Of a stretch of DNA of 64,000 nt, positions 1-10,035 are shown piece after piece (within the stretch, counting starts at the first letter, position 1; the number at the start of each line of letters is the position of its first letter). The notes under the pieces are model-generated. The model searched no databases. It was not told the DNA's origin and worked only from the letters and a program-made list of their open reading frames with translations. The translations under genes and the position numbers were made by a program. This stretch comes from Ganoderma boninense (lineage: Eukaryota; Basidiomycota; Agaricomycetes; Polyporales; Polyporaceae): assembly GCA_002900995.3 (NCBI GenBank), contig CM035315.1:1101967-1165966 (forward strand), written 5' to 3'.

Positions 1-244
1 CTTTGCGCATATCCACCTACGTGGCGCGCACTCGATATGGACATGTATGCTCGCCAAAAAAGCTCAGTACAGACCTTCTTGTCGAACTCAGGGGGAAACT
101 TCATGGACTTGAGCAGCTTGAGTTCCTTGTCGGAAAACCGACGATCCTGGTCGGCAGAGGTGCCTTTGAAAAACCCTGAAAGGGCGTTAGCACACGCATA
201 CATCCGCCTGTGTAGATATATATGTACGCACCTGCATCTGCCAT
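1..244 (-). CDS. SRRM1/SRm160-like PWI-domain splicing factor, 5' part
   Basis: Partial gene, reading leftward off the window. Three exons can be placed: 244-232 (start codon, five residues MADAG), 175-75, and 16-1. The introns (231-176 and 74-17) have GT-AG ends. The joined protein begins MADAGFFKGTSADQDRRFSD, then a lysine-rich stretch ending PPEFDKK, then VDMRK. This is the N-terminal signature of the SRm160/SRRM1 family, which precedes the PWI domain; PWI domains bind RNA and act as splicing co-activators in the nucleus. The PWI fold and any RS-rich tail lie outside the window. The start codon sits in a good context (ccaccATGG). Identification rests on about 44 residues but the match to the family start is distinctive. 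Confidence 0.82.
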
Positions 245-1199
245 GGTGGTTAAGTAGAATCGTGGGGAGGGTGAAGGATATGGAAGTCAACAGACAGGTC
301 AGACAGGAAGAGGCGGCCGGCCACACTCAAAATGGAGCCTCAGGCGCCCGCATCGCACCCGCTGGCGGGAGCAGTGATCCTCTTCCCTCCACCACGTTTC
401 AGCATGCATCATCCTGGCCACGTTTCAAGCGTATCAAGGCTGCTACCTGGCGATCATGTTCGTTCTCGCGATTTCATTATTGTGAGTCAAACGAACTGAA
501 TGTACCACTAGAGTCGTTGATGACCAGATTCTGCAAAGATACTCTGCTTGTATGCCCTCGACATTCCACTCCGGAAAGGGATTGACGAGATGCGTGTACT
601 GTTGCGACCGTATTCAGCTGTCGTCCTGTCGTGGATATAAAGCAGCTGGCAGTCGGCTGCAGTACGTCCATTGCAGGCTCTGAATGTCGCAATCACTGCA
701 GCCCCGAGTACTGGTCTTCCCTGGGGAGCGGCGGTTTAACGGTGCACTCTTACGTTCTTTCTGTGTTGTCTTTGACTTGGTGTTCGACCGCCGGCCTCGT
801 CAATGTTTTCTGGCGCCCGCTCTGCCTCCATCTGCTCGGGACAACTTCACTGCAATTCGCTTGACTGATATCTGGAGGCCGGCTAGGTCTTACGATTCGT
901 TTAGTTATGACACTTCTTTCCACCTGGTCCTTATAACATCGCTTGCGTGGCTTTTCATCTAGTCCTGTAGCTTCCGCACGACACTTGTCCGATGCGAAGA
1001 GCGAGCATGAGGATCCAACACAGGTGTTTAGAACAGGAAGGCTTCCCTGACGTCTGTCCACCTACTCGTCTCCGCAACCGGCACCTCCTTGGTCAGCTTC
1101 CCTGGCCCCCGCGTCTCACTTACTCCCCCTTCGCCCGTGCAGCCTCTCTCCTCTTTCCCCTCTGCACCCCCACTGTCGACTGAGCTCAGCGCTTTCAGC
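245..1199. promoter_or_regulatory. Divergent intergenic region between the PWI gene and the SET gene
   Basis: No convincing gene. The last ~100 bases before the SET gene are strongly pyrimidine-rich (about 1096-1175), as is common in fungal leaders. Open frames here are short, start on non-ATG codons or lack recognisable composition. Confidence 0.4.
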
Positions 1200-2600
1200 A
1201 TGGCGAGTCGCGTGCAAGGACACACCTCACGCCCGTCAAGGCGATCTGCTGGAGGAGCACACCGACACTCCCGTTCGGCTACATACCTGCATACACCCAC
1301 TCTGGATCCCATGGTTATTGACGAAGAGACCGAAGACGAGGACGACGCCTCGTCTCCCACGTCATCCTCCCGCCGTGATCAGGAGCGCGAGTCCGCTTCA
1401 AAGGCGGACGACCTCTCCCCTTGCTACCAAATGTCCTCCTCACCGACCGGTGGCGTCGGGCTATTTCGCAACGCGCCCCATCTCCCAAGGCGCTCTCATC
1501 TTCGCTGAGACCCCGCTTCTCACCCAGCCGCTCGTTCCAACTCGGACGAACTCCACGATCCTCAATGTCCTGGCGCAGCGTACGCGTGAGGAACAATGTG
1601 CGTTCTTCGCTCTTTTCAACGCACACAAGACGGAACGTCCCGGCCGCCCCGTTGCCCTGCCGGCCCTCGGCATCTTCGAGACGAACGCCTTGCCCTGCGG
1701 CACCACGCTCCCGCCTGCGTCAGCGGCGATGCTGGGGAGGCGAAGACGTCCGAGCCCAAGGATGCTAAGGCGGGGAAGGCGGACCATGGGGGTAGAGAGG
1801 GCATCTTCCTGCGTGCAGCGAGACTGAACCATTCCTGCCGACCGAACGTCTGGCGGACGTGGGACGTCTCGAGCCAGGAGATGACGTTCCGTGCGCTTCA
1901 CGACATAGCGCAGGGCGAGGAACTCTGCATGAACTACGCCGACGTCGACATCCTGGGCACGCGCGAGGAGCGTGCCACGGAGATCGAGAAGGCGTTTGGG
2001 TTCGTGTGTGCATGCGAAGTGTGCGAACTGAAAGGACGGGAGGGGAAGGAGAGTGACCGGCGGAGAGCTGATATCAAGAGGCTGTTCGAGGAGATCGGGA
2101 CATGCAACAAGGAACCGACGCTTGGGCTGAGGAAGGTGCGTATCTAGTCCACAATTTTGGTGTCTCCATAGGCAGACTGACCTCCCTGATTTTCAGGTCA
2201 GGATCGCATTACGTCTCCTGAAGGGAAGAGCAGGTCATGCACTACGAGGCATCCTTCTGCTTCGATGCCTTCCAGTTTTGTGTTATGGTACGATCCATAT
2301 ATGCTTCGTTGACAGAGTGCTGATTCGCTTGCACTACAGGTGTCCGACTTCGTTAACGCGAAAGCGTGGGTCAAGAAAGCCTGGGAAGCGTCGTGCGACA
2401 CTATGGGCCCAGAGAGCCCCGCGGCGCGCACGTTTAAGTTGTACTGGGCAAACCCTCGCGCCCATCCTCTTGCAGGTACGCTTCCGCACATGACGCTTTC
2501 CGGGCCGGATGGAGACGAGAAGGAGAAGGCGGACGAAGACACCCCACCGCGCAGCACCGTCACTACTGTTACTATTACTCGCGTCACCCGAATCTCCTAA
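1200..2600 (+). CDS. SET-domain protein, SMYD-like (frame-broken)
   Basis: Probable protein lysine methyltransferase of the fungal SET/SMYD type. In order: an acidic low-complexity N-terminus, the SET start (YQMSSSPTGGVGLF then ATRPISQGALIFAE), the core NHSC motif (RLNHSCRPNV, about 1829), the ELCMNYADVDI segment with its conserved Tyr, and a post-SET cysteine cluster (CACEVC). The tail exon carries VSDFVNAKAWVKKAW. Introns about 2138-2196 and 2288-2339 are GT-AG. Three frame breaks interrupt it: an extra base near 1460, a lost base near 1690-1750, and an extra G near 2220-2230. Restoring frame at each gives family-typical sequence, so assembly indels are as likely as decay. The start is the first in-frame ATG (1200); ATG 1311 is an alternative. 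Confidence 0.72.
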
Positions 2601-2989
2601 GAGAGACAGGATGGGTTGACTACGTTCCGTCATGCGTATTGATATCATTGGGTTGGCCGCTGACCTTGCATTATCTCGGACTATTTCACTCATGCACGAG
2701 CATTGTATACTTCTTTGCGGATGTTCACTGCTTCTCCGAACACTACACAGCCGGACTTAAAATTCGCATTCATTTGGCCTTGATATGTAGTTGGCTACAG
2801 AACGGATCGTGCAAACACCAGGTGCGCGGCTCGCGGCCCGGTCTGTGCAGCTGACCTCGTCATCCTCAGGATGCCGACAACTTAGGGACGCACAATCGGC
2901 CATATATACCAAGATTCGAAACCCATAGCATACTTCAACCACAGCGAACACACCAGCGTAGCAAAAAATATTGTACGAATAGGTCCAGA
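2601..2989. other. Intergenic, SET gene to dehydratase gene
   Basis: Short tandem-gene spacer holding the SET 3' flank and the leader of the next gene. No gene or clear regulatory motif seen. Confidence 0.4.
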
Positions 2990-4608
2990 ATGACGTCTCC
3001 CGACAAGATCGCCAAGATCGAAGTACGTGCGTTCTCACTTCATACCCGTCTGACACAGATGTCCTAATTCCGCATACACAGACATTCCGCGTTCCCCCGC
3101 GATGGCTCTTCGTGCGCGTCGAGACTGAGCAGGGCATCGTCGGCTGGGGCGAAGGTACTCTCGAGGGCACACCGAGGCAATCGAAGGCGCATACAAGGAC
3201 CTCGCCGAGCGGTTCATCGGCTGGGACTCGGACCAGATCCAGAATATCTGGCAGCACGCGTACAGGGCCCGCTTCTACAGAGGCGGGCCCGTCCTCATGG
3301 TCAGTCCTGATCAGTCTCCTGCAACCTATCGTGGCTGACCAGCAACATCCTTCGCGCAATCCCCCATACGTATATGTATCTTCGCTCGATCCCTGACGAC
3401 AAAAGTCGGCGCTGTCCGGGCTGGACGTCGCGCTCTGGGACATCAAAGGGAAGCGCCTCGGCGTGCCCGTGCACCAGCTCCTTGGGGGGCGCGTGCGCGA
3501 CCGCATCAAGGTGTACGGCTGGATCGGCGGCGACAGGCCCTCGGACGTCGTCGCGGGCGCCGAGGCCCGCCGCGCGCAGGGGTTCACCGCGGTCAAGATG
3601 AACGGCACGGACGGCATCGGCTGGGTCGACTCTCCCGCTCTTCTCCAGCAGGTCGTGGAGAGGGTCCAGGGGGTGCGGGCGCTCGGACTGGATGTCGGCG
3701 TGGACTTCCACGGGAGGGTGCATAAGGGCATGGCGAGGCAGCTCGCGAAGGTGCTCGAGAGCGTGCAGCCATTGTTCATCGAGGGTAAGTGATTATGGGA
3801 CCTGCAGAAGTGGTGGTCTTGCTGACATCGTGATCCACTATAGAGCCGCTGCTGCCTACTCAACCTGAGGAAATCGCAGACCTGGCGAAGCTGGTTTCCA
3901 CGCCGATCGCGCTGGGAGAGCGATTGTATTCGCGCTTCGACTTCCGGCCGTACCTCGAACGCCGCGCGATAGATATTGCGCAACCTGACGTTCGTAGTGT
4001 TCGTTGTCGCGCATCGTCTGAATAGCCGTTGACGTGATTTCGGACAGGTCGCCCATTGCGGTGGTATCAGCGAGCTCCATAGGCTTGCAGCGTACACTGA
4101 AACGTACGACGTCGCTCTCGCGCCGCACTGTCCTTTAGGACCCATTGCTTTTGCGGCATGCATCCAGGTCGACCTTGCTTCACCGAACTGTGAGCCTCAC
4201 CTGATTGCTAATTTTTGAATTCCCCAAAGACTCACGTGTTTGCCTGCCCCAGTCTTCATTCAGGAGATGAGCTTACAGGTACCACCTTGATGACGATGTA
4301 CCTAGTTGCGGTTAACGGTGACCGCCCAGATGCACTATAACCAAGGCGCGGATTTACTCACGTATCTAGTCGACCCTTCGGTCTTCAATGTGCACGATGG
4401 TCATGTAGAGGCGTTACAAGGTTCACAGTGTTTTCTCTCGCTCTCAATCAAGACACTACATCTGCTCACAATCATCGTCATAGGACCAGGACTGGGAGTA
4501 GAAATCAATGAGGTTTTCGTCCGCGAGGCGGCTGCAAAACACGCAAGCGAGAAGGCGTGGCGGAATGTGGTGTGGACAGGGCCTGACGGTGCACTTCAGG
4601 AATGGTAA
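2990..4608 (+). CDS. Galactonate dehydratase-like enolase-superfamily enzyme
   Basis: Mandelate racemase/muconate lactonizing family, closest in motif pattern to D-galactonate dehydratase (DgoD), which removes water from an aldonate to give a 2-keto-3-deoxy sugar acid. Eight exons: 2990-3022, 3082-3299, 3406-3784, 3844-3989, 4048-4189, 4253-4278, 4330-4420, 4484-4608. Visible motifs are GWGEGTLEG at the capping domain, [19 protein letters not shown], the metal/catalytic segment [10 protein letters not shown] (Asp and His), FIEEPLLP (Glu), [10 protein letters not shown] (Glu), [10 protein letters not shown] (catalytic His) and the tail [16 protein letters not shown]. One base is missing near 3165-3169: [13 protein letters not shown] is read only after a frame shift. 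All expected catalytic residues are present, so I favour an assembly error over loss. Substrate is inferred from family motifs only. Confidence 0.85.
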
Positions 4609-4758
4609 TGAGAACAACTTCGGTGAGTAGGTACTCGTCGACGTGTTCCTACAAAGGGCTACAATGAGCGATAGGGCACACGAGTCTTTACTTCACCGTA
4701 TTCTCGTTTGTGAATCCCCCATCCATTTGGGTGTGGATCTGTATTATTACCACGATAG

Positions 4759-5455
4759 TTGCCACTTCAGTCGGTCATCGACCAAACCAACGACTCCCCA
4801 GATAGCGAATTGATCACATCAGCGTCCGCGGACGGGACGGTGCGCATATGGGATGCTCAGTCGGTCCATCATTGTGATCTCCTCGGAGTCGAGGATTGCG
4901 CTAGCGATGTCTTGCCAGCCACGCCACTTGCTGAACTTCTCTCCGGACAGTCGTCACCTCCCAAGGATGTCTTTCCATAGCTCTCCGCACCAGAACCAAC
5001 CCAGTCCCTGCTATTGTTCGGCCTCAAGTCACGAGTGTAGGCGAGTCACCGCTGTCCGCGGCCGTAACTTTGGCGGGAGGCCTGACTAGTACGTCGTACG
5101 CATCCGGGCATGACGCTCGCAATTCTAGCAGGACACTCTGATTCCGTGGAGGATGTTACGTTCTCTCCGGATGGCAGGTCTGTCCTGTCGTTCTCGTCTC
5201 ACGGAACAGCGAGGATTTGGGACGCAGGGTCTGAGGAGGAGGGGATCTCGCTCAGGGGAGACGGGAAGGGGATTTGGCTCGGGGCGTATTGCCCGCCAGA
5301 TGGGAAGTACGTCATGGTGTGGGATGACCAAGGTGCAAGTGTGGAGACTGTGACGGTTTGTGTCGGGCCGTGCTTGACCACAAGTCCATAGGACGTCAGC
5401 CAGTATTTGTACGGTTTACTCTAGATGGCGAGTATTTGGCTTCTGGAGATACTTA
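4759..5455 (+). pseudogene. WD40-repeat gene remnant
   Basis: Fragments of WD40 blades in shifting frames: ELITSASADGTVRIWDA (4807-4857), FSPDSRHL (about 4939), LAGHSDSVEDVTFSPDGRS (5128-5184), SSHGTARIWDAG (5196-5231), then FTLDGEYLASGDT followed by a stop (about 5414-5455). WD40 proteins form beta-propeller scaffolds; such blades are frequent in fungal NLR-like (NACHT-WD40) and G-beta-like proteins. There is no start, no continuous frame and no full set of blades, so this is read as the decayed C-terminal part of a larger gene. No parent gene is in the window. Confidence 0.6.
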
Positions 5456-5899
5456 GCTGGGGGACAGTGATTATCCGTCATCTCTCTTGCTTCACAGAAA
5501 CAAGGCAGCGACGTACCTGTACATGTTCGTGAACGGTATAGTCAAAGAGATTCTGGATTCTGAATTCTTTTGCGGCGTCCCCTCAGGCAACTGCTGTCAA
5601 AGTATAATTGACGCCGCAAAGGATCCAGAGAGGAATTGCGACTGACTAGAGATTCGGGGAGACACGAAGTGAACGTAGACTCGTGGAGCGGCCCTTTAAG
5701 TTCTTGAACCGCGAACGCCCGAGGTCCACTGCAGGAGCCACGGCCATCTGAAATGTGGTCCCGAGGTGGACGACCTGGACCCAAGCGGACGAAAGATGGC
5801 TGCCACGCAGATGCCACGCAGATGAGGTCTGTACTAATCCGAAATATAGGATAAATAAAAAGTACAAGATAATACAACAGCGACGAACAACGGAACAAT
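5456..5899. other. 3' flank of H2B copy 1
   Basis: Between the WD40 remnant and the H2B stop. AT-rich just downstream of H2B (5838-5880, on the minus strand), fitting a 3' end region. No gene seen. Confidence 0.35.
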
Positions 5900-6518
5900 C
5901 TACTTGGCACCAGCGCTCGAGAACTGTGCGGTTTGCGGTCAGAAACGTATCAGATACTCCTGAAGAGATCAACTCACTTTTGTTACTGATTTGGTGCCTT
6001 CTGAGATAGCGTGCTTGGCAAGCTCGCCAGGGAGGATAAGACGAACGGAGGTCTGGATTTCGCGCGAAGAGATCGTCGACTTCTTGGAATACGACGCGAG
6101 CTCTAAACAAGGAACGTGTCAGATCCCCATGGCGCCACGAAAGCAAGGAGGCCACATACTCGAAGCTTCAGTTGCGATCCGCTCGAAGATATCGTTGACA
6201 AAGGAGTTGAGGATGGCCATCGCCTTGTTCGAGATACCAGTGTCAGGGTGCACCTGCTTGAGCACTGCAAGTCGGAGTGAGAACTTTGCGTCCTGCGTAC
6301 CCACTGAAGAACGACGCACCCTTGTAGATGTAAGACGAGTAGGTCTCCTTGCGGCTCTTCTTACGCTTCTTCTTCTCGCCGTCACCGCCAGCGCCGCCGG
6401 CAGCCTTGGAGGTCTTCTTCGCACCCTTTGCGCTGCCCTCCGACGTTGTCTTGGCAGGGGCCTTAGAGGCGGTGGAGGCGGGAGCCTTGCCGGCAGTCGA
6501 AGCGGGCTTGGGGGCCAT
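5900..6518 (-). CDS. Histone H2B, copy 1
   Basis: Core nucleosome histone. Four exons on the minus strand: 6518-6320, 6264-6160, 6102-5978, 5923-5900, all introns GT-AG. The basic N-terminal tail ([19 protein letters not shown], then lysine-rich) is followed by the histone fold: [78 protein letters not shown], ending SVTKFSSAGAK. The penultimate helix keeps the AVTK/SVTK-type site where the ubiquitinated lysine of H2B lies. The frame is intact throughout. It is divergent to H2A copy 1 with a 368-base shared promoter. The three intron positions match those of H2B copy 2. Confidence 0.97.
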
Positions 6519-6886
6519 TGGTGATGGCGGAGTGCGTTGGAGGGGTGGTGTTAGTGGTTGTGGTGGGCGCGGAGGCGGAGACCGAGGGCGTAAGGACGAG
6601 GGATGGATAGGAAGGGCGGGAGGGACGCGCCGGGTATTTATACGGGACGCGCTGTCTTTGTTTGGCCGCGACGCGTCGACGCGCTGAACCTTATTTTGTT
6701 GAACGCCATCAACACCATCACGTGCTCCGCTCCTCTCGCGTCTTCCCAGCGCCCGCGCTTGTATAAAGCCGCCGTGCTGCATGGCTGCCTTCCTTCAACT
6801 CCGTCGCTCCTCACGCCCGCCCACCCTATCCCTACGCCCTCGCGCATCACCAGCACCACTTTCACCACCAACACAACCTCAGTAAC
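6519..6886. promoter_or_regulatory. Bidirectional promoter of histone pair 1
   Basis: Shared by divergent H2B and H2A. A TATA box lies on each side at nearly the same distance from its start codon: minus-strand TATAAATA at 6642-6635 (about 120 bases from H2B) and plus-strand TATAAAG at 6762-6768 (119 bases from H2A). Between them are CCGCGACGCGT (6666-6676), an 18-base interrupted palindrome TGTTGA-N6-TCAACA (6697-6714), and ATCACGTG (6717-6724). The same three elements recur, in reversed order, in histone promoter 2. Confidence 0.75.
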
Positions 6887-7445
6887 ATGTCTGGCAAGGG
6901 CAGCGGCAAGTCTAAGTCCGGCAAGGCCTCTGGCGAGACCTCAGCGAAGTCACAATCTCGGTCGGCAAAGGCGGGTCTCCAGTTCCCCGTCGGTCGTGTC
7001 CACCGTCTCCTGAAGAAGGGCAACTACGCCCAGCGCGTCGGTGCGGGCGCACCTGGTGAGTCGCGTTTCTTACACTTCGCCTTCGCAAGTTTGGGCTTCA
7101 CGGCCTCGATCAGAACTGGAGCTGATTTGGCTTTGCGTCCAGTATACCTCGCAGCGGTCCTCGAGTACCTTGCTGCTGAGATCCTCGAGCTTGCGGGTAA
7201 CGCGGCGCGTGACAACAAGAAGCAGCGTATTGTGCCTCGGCACTTGCAACTTGCCATTCGGAACGACGAGGAGTGCGTATTTGCTCAGCATCCTAGCTCT
7301 AGCGTGTGCTTATGCGTGGCGTCTTAGGTTGAACAAGCTCCTGGGCGATGTTGTCATCTCGCAAGGCGGTGTCGTTCCCCACATCAACCCCGAACTTCTG
7401 CCCTCGAAGACATCGAAGGGCAAGAAGGACAGTCAGGAGGTGTAG
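6887..7445 (+). CDS. Histone H2A, copy 1
   Basis: Core nucleosome histone. Three exons: 6887-7055, 7143-7272, 7328-7445; introns GT-AG. N-terminal tail [17 protein letters not shown], then the histone fold: [99 protein letters not shown]. The tail ends KKDSQEV: an SQE motif, the ATM/ATR phosphorylation site that lets the major fungal H2A act as H2A.X. The frame is intact. It lies divergent to H2B copy 1. Confidence 0.97.
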
Positions 7446-8001
7446 AGATGTTTCGTGTTGACATGATTGTTGTATTATTTATGTACTATTCTTTTTATCC
7501 TCTCTTAATCGGATTTCGCTGCACTGCACTTCAAGCAGGGTTTGCCGTGCCTGATCCAGGTCGTGGTGTCTCAAATCTTTGCCTTGCTCGTCGAAAGTGT
7601 TGATTCGGTCGTTCTGTCCAACGTTGTCGTCGCGTGGTGAGGAACTTTGGCAACCATCCCGGACTCCATGAACTGCAATCTTTCGTAGGAGTGCTTTGGA
7701 ACTATTCTTCGCACTTAATGTTGATCCCCGCAGCACTCATTGATTTTGTCACCAAAACGTTTCCCCGCAGTCGCCAGGGTCGTGCGAGAGCACCGATTCA
7801 GGAAGTCGAGGCGCCGTTCTAGCGCCGGAGCCGTCATTGCCCGCCACCGCCCTCGCGAGGACTGCTCTCGACCTCATCCTCCCCGCCTGGCCGCCTCCTC
7901 TCCGTTCCCCCAACGTTCCTTTCTGCTCCGTCGAATTTCCTGCTCTCGTACCTATATAACTGCTTGGTTGAACGCCTACTACACGACCCCGAAGGCAACG
8001 C
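7446..8001. other. Intergenic, H2A copy 1 to next transcription unit
   Basis: A T-rich H2A 3' flank (7456-7510) followed by a CT-rich leader and a possible TATA (ctatataact, 7951-7960) about 45 bases before ATG 8002. No gene seen. Confidence 0.4.
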
Positions 8002-8567
8002 ATGGCGACTCTCACCCGCACGCGCCCGACATTCCAGGCGGCCGAGGATGCACCGGACGCAGAACATCGTCGGCCCCTCCATCTCGACATTCCGACGCCG
8101 TTCCCCAACGTCAGACGATCGGAGGGCTCCTCCTCCTCCAGCACACTGCAAGATGGCGCCACGACCCCATCCATGGCAGAGATGGAGGCCGCCCAGGCGG
8201 CAGGGGGCGCCGCGGCGGTCGAAGGATCGCGCGCGGAGCAGTCGTCGAAGGAGACGGACATGGCCAGTGCGGTGAGTGATTGATCCCGTTCTCGTAAGCT
8301 GCGGTCGTGGGTCGAGTTCGTTCCCAAACATTGCTCGAGGTCCAAGAAATGCATGTCTGGTTCCCGTCTGGAGGGGGGAGCTGGCCACGGACATGGACGA
8401 CTGCTCGCCGTGTCCCGTGGCGGCCATCTCCTTCTTCCTTCCACCACGGCGGGGAACGACCCGTCTCTCGGGTGAGAAGTTCGCAGGTCTTCTGGGGACT
8501 GTGGAAACGGATCTCCCTCGCGCTGACAGATTTCGCTGTTCGCTGTTCGCGTTTCGAGTCCATCGCG
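8002..8567 (+). CDS. Candidate 5' exon(s) of uncertain gene, possibly the start of the UBE3D-like gene
   Basis: ATG 8002 opens a 90-codon exon (MATLTRTRPTFQAAEDAPDA, then Ser/Ala-rich) ending at 8271 before a consensus donor GTGAGT. A possible second 27-codon exon (8487-8567, VFWGLWKRISLALTDF) is flanked by cag and gtaagg and keeps the same phase. A TATA-like box lies 45 bases upstream. The exon could instead splice directly, in phase 0, to the acceptor at 10035 and supply the missing start of the downstream gene; that would need a 1.76-kb intron, long for this window. I do not recognise a domain in it. Confidence 0.4.
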
Positions 8568-10035
8568 GTAAGGTCCGCAACATCGTCGCACATGGCAGAC
8601 ATGGGACTGCTCATCGCGCGCATCGCGTCTTATCGCTGTCGCTGCACTTCCTGGGCGCGATGGGCATGCTCCATCGTGTGCGGTTCGAGAGCGGACGTAA
8701 CCTTGGGGTCCCTGCATCCTGCATCTTGGGGGGATCCGTTGTCGTTGCCACATATCGCCCGCCGCGAATGGAGGATGGCCTCCTGAATGGGTCTTCCCTT
8801 GTGTGCCCGGTGGCTTGCCTGTGGGACCGTCAGTTTCGAGTAATGAGTGTGATATGGCAAGTTCGTCCGGGTAATGCTGTCTATGGTTCGATTCTACCGT
8901 ACCGAGGGCCGTTGAAATAAGCAGCTCCGATGGCGTCGCTTTCCTGCAGCACGTTCCGTGTCGATCTGTTCAAAGAGTTACCATGCCAGTGCACCAGCAT
9001 ATTGCAGTCAGGCTACATCACCGTCCGTCCTGCAACATGCTGGTGGCCGCAGTGCTAGAGCAGTCTCATCTAACTAATGGCCCCCCATATGGTAACTTGT
9101 GGTGTCAGTAGTGTCTATAATGCACTTGCCCCATCAGAGAACCGAAAACTTGAAATCGCAGGAAATATGACTGGTGGGGGACTTCCTCGACGTCCTGGGT
9201 AGGTGTCTCAGGGGTTTCTCCAGGGCCCCGAAGGCTCTAAGCCAGCTGCTGGCGAAGCTGGCTTAGAGCCTGGTGCTTACGAAAGCTCCTGAGGCCGCTT
9301 ATCCAGGCAGTCAGGGTTATTTAGGAGCGCTCAGGGAAATGTAAAGACGCTGATGCATGTTTCCTGGACCACTTCGTGTCCAGGAAACCCTTTGCTGGTC
9401 TTTACCGAGCCCGTTGAGTTATTCTCCACTGTCCTTTGGCTTGAATGCCGTGCTTTGCATTTAGTGCGATTCGAGAACTGTTTTTATAGTTGCATGACCG
9501 GAACGACGCCTACTGCTCATGTTTTCATTCCCTGTGCTACCATTTTCTCCACGAGCGTGGGTCGCACCTGTCTTTTGTCTCGTCGCTTCCATCCTCGGTG
9601 TCCAAGACGCACTCCTCGCTTGCAGTTCCAGTGTATGGATCTGACAAGAATGAGGGAAGAGCGGTGCCGCGGTCAGCATCGGCTCACGTCTAGAGCGCAA
9701 CTCCTGCTTTTTGTACCTGGTGCTCAGATTAGGCCACACATGGAGGGAAGAAGTGCTCTCCTCGCATATCGCCATGCAAAGGCCGCTGATGAACCAATCT
9801 CGCCAGCGCCCGACGCAGTCATGCATGTTGCACATCTTCCTCTCGAAAAGAAGCGAACGGCTTATGTCTTTTAGTCTCCTGGTGTATCCCGTGGATAATG
9901 CGGCGCGGAATACTACAGATCGCATCTTTTCCTTCCCTTCATTTTCCATATTCTGCGACTTCCATCCTTGATGGAGAGGGGCATAATCATCATACGAAGA
10001 TGAACAGCACCAACTGACTGCTTCCCTCTTCCCAG
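8568..10035. other. Long non-coding stretch with a perfect hairpin
   Basis: About 1.5 kb with no supported coding sequence. It holds a perfect 15-bp inverted repeat (9233-9247 and 9256-9270) around an 8-base loop. It is either an unusually long intron of the next gene or a true intergenic gap with a hidden start exon near 10030. Confidence 0.45.

Noticed and set aside
2757..4163. 468-residue open frame on the minus strand
   Set aside because: Antisense to the galactonate-dehydratase gene, whose spliced product has all family motifs; the frame runs through that gene's introns and has no domain.
7749..8753. 334-residue open frame on the minus strand
   Set aside because: Composition is Arg/Ser-rich shadow coding in GC-rich DNA, with no recognisable domain and overlapping a better plus-strand exon.
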